Source of the DNA: Limnoperna fortunei | Taxonomy: Eukaryota > Mollusca > Bivalvia > Mytilida > Modiolidae | Assembly (NCBI GenBank): GCA_944474755.1 | Contig: OX104122.1 | Span: 19,292,641-19,356,640 of the forward strand | Length of the DNA stretch: 64,000 bases | Direction of reading: 5' to 3' | Shown: positions 62,001-64,000 of the stretch, one piece after another | Numbering within the stretch: position 1 is the stretch's first letter | Layout: every line of letters begins with the position of its first letter | The notes under the pieces: model-generated | Seen by the model: only the letters and a program-made list of their open reading frames with translations | Told to the model about the DNA's origin: nothing | The model's database searches: none | Made by a program: the position numbers and the translations under genes

Positions 62001-62820
62001 TTTTGGGTAAAAAGTATCTATGTTCTACTATACATAGACAGAAGATCATATTTAACATCTTTGTGTGTTGTTTTTGGTAGAGTTGATTTCTTCTGCAAAT
62101 TTATCCAGTAGACTACAGCAAAATATTTGCCCGCTGAATTACCAGGGATTTGTGTTCGTGTGATGTATATTAAACATAAGCGTGCAACCAGAATGTAATT
62201 ACAGTCAAACCCGCGCAGCAGTCCATTTTATATTAAGAAAACACTTGTCATATTTTAATAAAAACCATGAATTACCTCCCTTTTTTATTCTTGTTCATGT
62301 ACTGTTTTTACCCATTTATGTTTAAAATATTTCACATATATGTATTATATGTACTCAATCCAATATTCTTACATCAAGTGACTCAGTGAATGTAACTCAG
62401 TCACTTACTCCCTCTTTTTGTTACTGTCATGGCATGGAACACTGCTACAATAACAACAAGGTGAGCATAAACTGAACAATTAAATTTTTGTAATTTTACA
62501 TTTTAAAAAACACAATCAAAAGTGAGTATTTCCATTCAATTTATTTATTGCATTTTAGTGTATCATTCAGATTAAATCTTTGGTTCTCCTTTCATCTATT
62601 TAATTATGGCTGAAAGTTACACAAACTTCAATCAAGCAATACTGTTAATGGCCTACTGTGCACTCTTATAGATTAATAACATGTGACCTGCTCTCAGCCA
62701 ATGAAAACATTTATAGTCTTATGAAAGTATATCATTAAACTTATTAAATTTTTTCCAGGACAATGCAAATAAACTAGTCAACTTAGATATGCCCCTGTAT
62801 TGTGCTTGTCCTCATTGTAG
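23360..62820 (+). CDS. SMG8: SMG8 nonsense-mediated mRNA decay factor, 19 exons, both ends incomplete
   Basis: SMG8 pairs with SMG9 on the SMG1 kinase and restrains its phosphorylation of UPF1 during nonsense-mediated decay. The call rests on family landmarks in the right order across 19 exons: a P-loop-like VSVIGKG near visible residue 15, FSVSHIIL (about 114-121), EDQIYRILRKSR (about 213), FAVPANQEFVYI (about 235), FDDNVGRNP (about 326), the RAACNCGRKQ cysteine cluster followed by DDPFD (about 497-513), AANYDFY, NLSLALSLG (about 581), TEYLPGMIHS, LLPWDIT, RFFCSGPEK and DMPLY. Splice phases match at all 18 junctions and give 816 complete codons; family members are around 990 residues. Missing are the initiating exon, because the first visible exon opens at an acceptor with no ATG in frame, and roughly 100 C-terminal codons. 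The introns are swollen by mobile and tandem repeats, the largest (34,575-45,634) by a minisatellite. Known role is family knowledge; exon borders were read here. Confidence 0.95.
23481..26984 (+). other. SMG8 intron sequence, mostly unrecognised
   Basis: A 20-bp near-palindrome TTAAGCGATGTATCGCTTAA lies at 24,305. Between about 26,340 and 26,640 there are phrases such as ATTTCCCATAGCAAACA and GATGAAACTTTTGCAGAA shared with 33,780-34,130, so an old interspersed repeat. Short open frames (for example 26,757-26,927) are not recognised. Confidence 0.4.
26985..28997. mobile_element. Pearl/HINE-like element with 165-bp core repeats, copy 1
   Basis: The 5' end is a hairpin: AGCTCACCTGGACC-GAA-GGTCCATGTGAGCT. 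A GTCCGTCGTCCGTC run follows, then about eight to nine core units of 165 bp (for example the GATGACTCCTTA motif at 27,499, 27,664, 27,829 and 27,994). The 3' end is a second hairpin, AGGCTCCTGGGAGCCT, followed by CTAGT. Terminal hairpins around a tandem core fit the non-autonomous Helitron-related elements of bivalves (pearl, HINE/DINE-1-like). No protein is encoded. It lies in SMG8 intron 1. Confidence 0.85.
29282..29317 (+). CDS. SMG8: SMG8 visible exon 2 (36-bp microexon)
   Basis: This 36-bp exon encodes GLLNVPEGLIQQ, with acceptor ttttttag and donor CAG|gtaatc, both phase 0. It continues the VFK end of the previous exon smoothly. It lies directly after a 5.8-kb intron that contains a pearl-like element, and before an intron that holds two minisatellites. 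Confidence 0.8.
29590..30056. repeat. 70-bp minisatellite, about six copies
   Basis: Units contain GGCTTGTCTACCCTGCCTAC and GAGTCCACAGTA. The CACAGTA marker falls at 29,639, 29,705, 29,775, 29,864, 29,934 and 30,004, so the period is about 70 bp with one longer unit. Confidence 0.85.
30110..30860. repeat. 55-bp minisatellite, about 13 copies
   Basis: The unit is ACAGCAGAGCAGAGTGGACA + TCTGTGTCTGCCCACAGTGG + ATTGGTGAAAAAATG. Spacing between successive units is 55 bp. Differences between units are mostly single bases. All three minus-strand frames stay open for hundreds of bases. Confidence 0.95.
31037..31159 (+). CDS. SMG8: SMG8 visible exon 3
   Basis: This 123-bp, 41-codon phase-0 exon starts DEVECFYDVENQVVYIHH and ends ANQDVDQ. 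Its acceptor is atttag and its donor CAG|gtaaat. It corresponds to the SMG8 segment of short beta strands (consensus around VLYL) before the first helix of the G-like domain. Confidence 0.92.
31786..31869 (+). CDS. SMG8: SMG8 visible exon 4
   Basis: This 84-bp, 28-codon exon contains FFNLWQKEEYKHAKTLLWIF and ends FSVSHIIL, one of the best conserved strands of SMG8. The acceptor is tttcag and the donor CTG|gtaaga, phase 0. Confidence 0.93.
31986..33753 (+). mobile_element. SINE family A, split in two by a later element
   Basis: The head GGGGCCTCTTTGGCCGAGTG lies at 31,986-32,021 and the rest, ending (CAAA)n, at 33,522-33,753. Flanks TCATATCTGCAA (31,974) and TCATATCCGCAA (33,754) form a 12-bp target duplication with one change. 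Removing the inner element restores a normal SINE reading TTCTTCGTCTGCTATTGATC across the join. Confidence 0.95.
32022..33515. mobile_element. hAT-like element inserted in the SINE, 6-bp target duplication
   Basis: The 1,494-bp element has ends CAGGGTTCTCGTTAAGA and, inverted, CAGGGTTCTCACTAGGA. TTCGTC is duplicated at 32,016-32,021 and 33,516-33,521. I see no transposase frame, so it is non-autonomous. The CAGGG start fits hAT elements; the 6-bp duplication is shorter than the usual 8, which some hAT branches show. Confidence 0.85.
33770..34140. repeat. Degenerate interspersed repeat
   Basis: GATGAAACTTTCACAGAAT-type phrases occur at 33,799, 33,918 and 34,093, with ATTTCCCATAGAAAAACATG in between. 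The same phrases occur at 26,340-26,640. Confidence 0.55.
34507..34574 (+). CDS. SMG8: SMG8 visible exon 5
   Basis: This 68-bp exon encodes LAHPGSSFDVSYVRLFRTLD plus TI and two bases of an arginine codon. It matches the family HP..SFD..Y.R.FR.LD pattern. The acceptor is ttccag and the donor AG|gttggt (phase 2). The following intron is about 11 kb and is mostly the 54-bp minisatellite. Confidence 0.93.
34978..40704. repeat. 54-bp minisatellite, left part (about 105 copies)
   Basis: The unit is TTAGTAGCACAGTTACAATG + ATATATAGCTCTTTATAGGA + ACTCATTAAATACA. Length variants include 56 bp (TTATATAGG), 53 bp (CAGTACAATG) and an equal-length variant with ATAAAGCTTTATATAGG. The variants follow a repeated order over kilobases. 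Minus frames read LLMYLMSSYKELYIIVTV over and over and are by-products. The array fills most of SMG8 intron 5. Confidence 0.98.
40705..41849. mobile_element. Tigger/pogo-like DNA element inside the minisatellite
   Basis: The 1,145-bp element has inverted ends CAGTAGTCCCCCTCTTATA and a TA target duplication (40,703-40,704 and 41,850-41,851), as in the Tc1/mariner-pogo group. Near 41,232 the + strand reads MSKSRKRKMFKLD, then breaks at a stop; it resembles the basic start of Tigger DNA-binding domains. No complete transposase is present. Confidence 0.88.
40950..41189. mobile_element. MITE nested in the Tigger-like element, 8-bp target duplication
   Basis: The 240-bp insert has inverted ends GGTCCTACTAAACGCAGAGA and GGTCATACTAAACGCAGAGA, flanked by TCGTAAAC on both sides (40,942-40,949 and 41,190-41,197). 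A related end occurs at 19,231. Confidence 0.88.
41850..45479. repeat. 54-bp minisatellite, right part (about 67 copies)
   Basis: Same unit as the left part. The first two kilobases are rich in 56-bp units and show a pattern that recurs after about 882 bp. The last kilobase is mostly 54-bp units with scattered changes (TATATTAG, CATTATAAGC). The array ends about 155 bp before SMG8 visible exon 6. Confidence 0.98.
45635..45806 (+). CDS. SMG8: SMG8 visible exon 6
   Basis: This 172-bp exon completes the split arginine and adds 57 codons. It includes ISKDWYHAGRPCSPRVLFMF, the conserved KDW...RPC.PR.LF.F block of SMG8, and ends ISKTKP. The acceptor is attacag and the donor CCA|gtatgt (phase 0). 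The exon starts only about 155 bp after the giant minisatellite stops. Confidence 0.94.
45807..47221 (+). other. SMG8 intron 6, nothing recognised
   Basis: AT-rich with long T runs; short open frames such as 46,190-46,390 match nothing I know. Confidence 0.4.
47222..47307 (+). CDS. SMG8: SMG8 visible exon 7
   Basis: This 86-bp exon has 28 codons with HAIEDQIYRILRKSR, a signature block of SMG8. It ends AG|gtaact (phase 2). The 3' end of this exon together with its donor is repeated twice, in diverged form, just downstream (see the 43-bp repeat entry). Confidence 0.95.
47270..47395. repeat. 43-bp repeat made from the end of exon 7 and its splice donor
   Basis: GAGGAAGTCAAGGATTATAA at the end of exon 7 recurs in diverged form at about 47,322 and 47,365. 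The shared GAAGTC marker falls at 47,281, 47,324 and 47,367, exactly 43 bp apart. The third unit ends GGTGCAG|GTAAGG, an intact-looking donor. Confidence 0.75.
47405..47755. repeat. 25-bp minisatellite, about 14 copies
   Basis: Units of GTCTACTTTTTAGACAATTT + GGCCT, alternating with a GTCCT form, in SMG8 intron 7. Confidence 0.9.
48056..48189 (+). CDS. SMG8: SMG8 visible exon 8
   Basis: This 134-bp exon encodes NNSLFAVPANQEFVYIHTKK and then SDPVSYYLQQLRINNIIGKES. FAVPANQ.FVYI and DPV...L.QLR are SMG8 family blocks. The acceptor is atttcag; the donor G|gtaaaa leaves phase 1. Confidence 0.95.
48190..49169 (+). other. SMG8 intron 8, unrecognised part
   Basis: AT-rich with a C run at about 48,292. 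No gene or repeat recognised before the pearl-like element. Confidence 0.4.
49170..51018. mobile_element. Pearl/HINE-like element with 165-bp core repeats, copy 2
   Basis: It has the same orientation, termini and internal order as 26,985-28,997, with only scattered differences, but is 164 bp shorter, equal to one core unit. Both copies sit in SMG8 introns, 20 kb apart. Confidence 0.88.
51495..51622. repeat. Foldback element, about 50-bp arms
   Basis: ACTTTGATATA at the left is mirrored by TATATCAAAGT at the right. GGATTGATCAGCC pairs with GGCTGATTAATCC, and ATATTCACCTCGCC with GGCTCGGTGAATAT, around a TAGC loop. It lies in SMG8 intron 8. Confidence 0.8.
51867..52063 (+). CDS. SMG8: SMG8 visible exon 9
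   Basis: This 197-bp exon starts after tgatgtag and completes a split glutamate codon. It encodes a serine- and arginine-rich linker (about 30 residues, low complexity) followed by FKEFLFQHIDLALGRGFDDN and VGRNPVTPVFE. The FDDNVGRNP motif is a strong SMG8 identifier. The donor is GAG|gtaatt, phase 0. An ATG at 51,794 in the same frame lies in the intron and is not the start. Confidence 0.96.
52479..52618 (+). CDS. SMG8: SMG8 visible exon 10
   Basis: This 140-bp exon with acceptor ttgtcag and donor AA|gtaagt (phase 2) encodes 46 codons. They start VPPCEVWFMIASRMYDFFLG and end LLETDIRFSE. This matches the helical stretch before the SEN.C block of SMG8. Confidence 0.92.
52821..52950. repeat. 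Inverted-repeat element, about 30-bp imperfect arms
   Basis: GGAAGGCAAGATGAGAAGGC pairs imperfectly with a right arm containing ATTTTCTTATCTTGCCATCC. It lies in SMG8 intron 10 and is probably a small MITE. Confidence 0.6.
53465..54095. mobile_element. Element with three 168-bp core repeats and a GAA-loop hairpin
   Basis: It starts with the hairpin CCCCACTTCGAAGAAGAGGGG. Core units marked by CACATAGTTGACATA recur at 53,691, 53,859 and 54,027, 168 bp apart. It ends around GGGGGTATCACTAGTGAG. Structure and unit size parallel the pearl-like elements, but the sequence is different. It lies in SMG8 intron 10. Confidence 0.75.
54588..54675 (+). CDS. SMG8: SMG8 visible exon 11
   Basis: This 88-bp exon completes the asparagine of SEN and continues RCNKVLPVAEAAYQEGLP, then THYVTNFHLNK. 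The acceptor is ttctcag and the donor AAA|gtatgt, phase 0. Family members share the C.KALP.A...Y...LP..Y pattern here. Confidence 0.94.
55095..55326 (+). mobile_element. Degenerate SINE family A relative
   Basis: The head GGGGCCTCAGTGGCCAAGTG is followed by a much diverged body with CCAAATAAAAATTAGA near the 3' end. Confidence 0.6.
55560..55683 (+). mobile_element. SINE family A 3' fragment next to an SMG8 acceptor
   Basis: GATTGCCAGTTTTCCTAACA and CCAATAAAAACTGGACACAA through AAAATTGCTGAAAGTGGCAT. It ends about 27 bp before exon 12. Confidence 0.85.
55711..55866 (+). CDS. SMG8: SMG8 visible exon 12
   Basis: This 156-bp, 52-codon phase-0 exon has FHQFARGPASEKYLHQLD and then FWKNGRQLCEEISVTGNHC, all typical SMG8 blocks (ARGPA, FW..G.QLCEE.S.T..HC). 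The acceptor atttcag sits only about 27 bp after the tail of a SINE fragment (55,560-55,683). The donor is CCA|gtatgt. Confidence 0.96.
56049..56175 (+). mobile_element. SINE family A head fragment
   Basis: GCTGAGTGGTTAAGGTAGTT resembles the tRNA-like A box region of family A; the rest is diverged. Confidence 0.55.
56374..56514 (+). CDS. SMG8: SMG8 visible exon 13
   Basis: This 141-bp, 47-codon phase-0 exon starts LHRLPDDMELESNRHLPIMP. It contains the conserved cysteine motif ACNCGRKQ and DDPFDHK. The acceptor is attctag and the donor AAG|gtaaaa. Confidence 0.96.
56707..56926 (+). CDS. SMG8: SMG8 visible exon 14
   Basis: This 220-bp exon follows cctgcag. It encodes AANYDFYIALEESCCGKIEH and LPVF, then a charged low-complexity linker and NLSLALSLG. 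AANYDFY..LEE.CCGK and the LSLALSLG helix are SMG8 hallmarks. The donor G|gtaatt leaves phase 1. An acceptor three bases downstream (gcag|caaac) would drop one alanine and cannot be excluded. Confidence 0.95.
57588..57803 (+). CDS. SMG8: SMG8 visible exon 15
   Basis: This 216-bp exon with acceptor gattcag encodes 71 codons, QSGGSDYSHQEAISPNHF onward, ending in a glutamate-rich stretch (MEKMEEIKEEEDEN). It is the poorly conserved acidic linker that follows LSLALSLGQS in SMG8. The donor A|gtataa leaves phase 1. Assignment rests on phase and position more than on similarity after the first residues. Confidence 0.87.
58521..58629 (+). mobile_element. 5'-truncated SINE family A with 11-bp target duplication
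   Basis: Only the 3' 109 bp are present, from GGTTCTCTAATGG to a (CAAA)n tail. ACTTCCAAGCC flanks both ends exactly (58,510-58,520 and 58,630-58,640). It lies in SMG8 intron 15. Confidence 0.9.
59004..59042. repeat. (AT)n microsatellite
   Basis: A pure AT run left of the hAT-like element; a shorter one lies right of it. Confidence 0.85.
59043..60028. mobile_element. hAT-like element inserted in an AT microsatellite
   Basis: The ends CAGGGGTCTGGAAA and, inverted, CATGGGTCTGGAAA border 986 bp. The interior near the ends repeats CGGTCAT. A perfect 24-bp palindrome with core CGTCTCCCATGGGAGACG lies at 59,470-59,493. The target duplication cannot be read because both flanks are AT repeats. No transposase frame is seen. 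Confidence 0.75.
60029..60756 (+). other. SMG8 intron 15, remainder
   Basis: AT-rich, no gene or repeat recognised. Confidence 0.4.
60757..60903 (+). CDS. SMG8: SMG8 visible exon 16
   Basis: This 147-bp exon encodes FRQISTTEYLPGMIHSES, then IPGLLPKFPSWAVCCLGKA and YNHNT. TEYLPGM.HS and GLLPKF.SW are invariant-looking SMG8 blocks of the C-terminal region. The acceptor is tttatag and the donor G|gtaaga (phase 1). Confidence 0.96.
61057..61194 (+). CDS. SMG8: SMG8 visible exon 17
   Basis: This 138-bp exon starts with the glycine of GLDFPGF and continues HGSHFLLPWDITVKAEKDKW, ending in a lysine-rich stretch (SRKGKQKKSSK). The GLD..GF..G...L.PWD motif matches SMG8. The acceptor is tttacag and the donor G|gtagca, phase 1. 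Confidence 0.95.
61310..61530. repeat. 27-bp minisatellite, about eight copies
   Basis: The unit is CCTGATCTACCATAAACCTG + ACATAGG. It fills half of the short SMG8 intron 17. Both strands are open across it because 27 is a multiple of three. Confidence 0.95.
61634..61755 (+). CDS. SMG8: SMG8 visible exon 18
   Basis: This 122-bp exon with acceptor ttgtag has YLGDEYECPRGHRFFCSGPE and KIIKVSSTSSVK. The E.E..RG.RF.CSGP.K pattern is an SMG8 C-terminal block. The donor is AAG|gtgaga, phase 0. Confidence 0.95.
62759..62820 (+). CDS. SMG8: SMG8 visible exon 19
   Basis: This 62-bp exon encodes DNANKLVNLDMPLYCACPHC plus two bases. It matches the L..DMPLY block of SMG8, here followed by a CxCPxC cysteine group. 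The acceptor is ttccag and the donor AG|gtaagt (phase 2), a consensus donor, so the transcript should continue. The remaining C-terminal region of the family is not seen before 64,000. Confidence 0.9.
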
Positions 62821-64000
62821 GTAAGTTACCTAGGATGAGCAACAGATTATTTTTTGTTTGTTTTTTCTTCTAAACGGTTAACAAATGTATAAAGAAATGT
62901 TTTGTGTTTTTATATATCCTTGGGTCTGTGATAACAGCCCATGGATAACTGTAATGGCTCTTAGCCTCTGGCCATTACAGTCTTAAACCTTGTTCCAGAT
63001 CCTGGATATATTACATGTTCATGATTAAAAATCAATTTATTTCCAGTATTACTATAGTAATGACTTTAAAATACAAAACTATCTTAAGGTAACCGGACCA
63101 CAATTGACCAGATGATCATATTTGGTGTCCCGGATGTTCATTGTTTTTAATCAAGCAGACCTTGGTAATGTTGGGCAAACTTTGGAAATACTATTTGAGG
63201 AATTAACTTTTCAAAACTGTTTACATTGACTCAACGTAAAAAAAATATTTAATTTGTATCATTTATAAGCAATAAATTGATGTAATAAAGCTGTAATACT
63301 TGGTCAAAAAAGAAGCTAAACGGTAATTTCAGTCATGGATCAGATACCTTAAAACACTTGTGTTTTGTTAACCATAAAATCATGTCCTGTAAATTTAAGA
63401 CGTACTTAAAACACAAGCCATTATGAAGGATTTAATAAATGAAATGTTATATTTAGTGAATCTTACCCCAAAATCTGAAGTTTCTAAAGTAACATATTAC
63501 TGGTTTTGAAGACATTTTTTGTCATTTCCAGAGTTGTCTCCAGGCCCATGCATATAGACAACTGGTTCTTTTGCTTATTTACATGTATTTCATCATTGAA
63601 TACATGTATTTCTTTAAAGTAATTATTTGTATTTTGTTTGTTTGCTTATAGTAAAAAACAATCAAGTGGTACCCTTGCCCTAACTTCCAGTGATGTTTAG
63701 TATTTTGTTTGGATTCATGACTTGTTTGTGATACTTCCATTATTGAAATGTATCTTTAATCAAGGGAGATAATGAATATATGTTGTAGTGTACAATTCTT
63801 AGGTTTTCTTTCCAAAAATACCATTTCCTTGCAGAAATATGATATGGCTATATTAATGTATTTATTTTTATATTTTGTATAAAGTAAAACTGTTGATGGT
63901 AACACACTGCCTATTTAGAATTCAAATTTTTAGAAGGCAGCTGATGTCTTAATTTTTGTCAACATTTTTTTTCTTTTTAAATTATACAAATTGTATATTA
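62821..64000 (+). other. SMG8 intron and possible but doubtful terminal exon
   Basis: This stretch follows the last secure exon and is AT-rich, without recognisable repeats. An acceptor (gcttatag) at 63,651 with matching phase would open a 49-base exon, SKKQSSGTLALTSSDV, ending at TAG 63,698-63,700. Joining it would end the protein about 100 residues short of the family length and shows no SMG8 similarity. More likely the true next exon lies beyond the window. Confidence 0.4.

Overview
The window reads as nuclear DNA of a bivalve mollusc. The host sequence is AT-rich, it holds one intron-rich animal gene, and it is full of repeat types known from bivalves: tRNA-derived SINEs, non-autonomous elements with a core of about 165-bp tandem repeats (pearl/HINE-like), hAT-like and Tigger-like DNA elements, and non-LTR retrotransposon relics. 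A mytilid is possible but the species cannot be fixed from the sequence alone.

The only convincing host gene is SMG8, a subunit of the SMG1 kinase complex in nonsense-mediated mRNA decay, on the + strand. I could place 19 coding exons between 23,360 and 62,820. Every exon has AG/GT borders and all splice phases agree, giving 816 whole codons. The initiating exon lies upstream and was not found. The last 100 or so codons expected of the family are not visible and probably lie beyond 64,000. About 94% of the gene's span is intron.

Left part, 1-23,359: no host gene recognised. It holds a decayed LINE endonuclease domain (about 1,718-3,562, minus), a hAT-like MITE with target duplication (3,735-4,047), several hairpin elements, a LINE tail relic (8,830-9,230) and a large 27-bp minisatellite (9,335-17,210). 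The core of that array has become a 54-bp two-part repeat, and a 5'-truncated LINE (12,497-14,461) and a SINE have landed in it. Then come a foldback MITE (19,266-19,396), a 447-bp tandem duplication built on a SINE (20,534-21,518) and a fresh SINE with a 12-bp target duplication (21,940-22,229).

Right part, 23,360-64,000: the SMG8 introns. They contain twin pearl-like elements (26,985-28,997 and 49,170-51,018) that differ by one core repeat, 70-bp and 55-bp minisatellites (29,590-30,860), a SINE split by a 1.49-kb hAT-like element (31,974-33,765), a roughly 10.5-kb array of about 170 copies of a 54-bp unit with higher-order structure (34,978-45,479) that is itself interrupted by a Tigger-like element carrying a nested MITE, a 43-bp repeat grown out of the end of an exon (47,270-47,395), a 168-bp-core element (53,465-54,095), a hAT-like element in an AT microsatellite (59,043-60,028) and a 27-bp minisatellite (61,310-61,530).

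No operon, rRNA, functional tRNA or CRISPR array was seen. The biology here is a conserved decay factor whose introns have become a nested record of repeat insertion and minisatellite growth.
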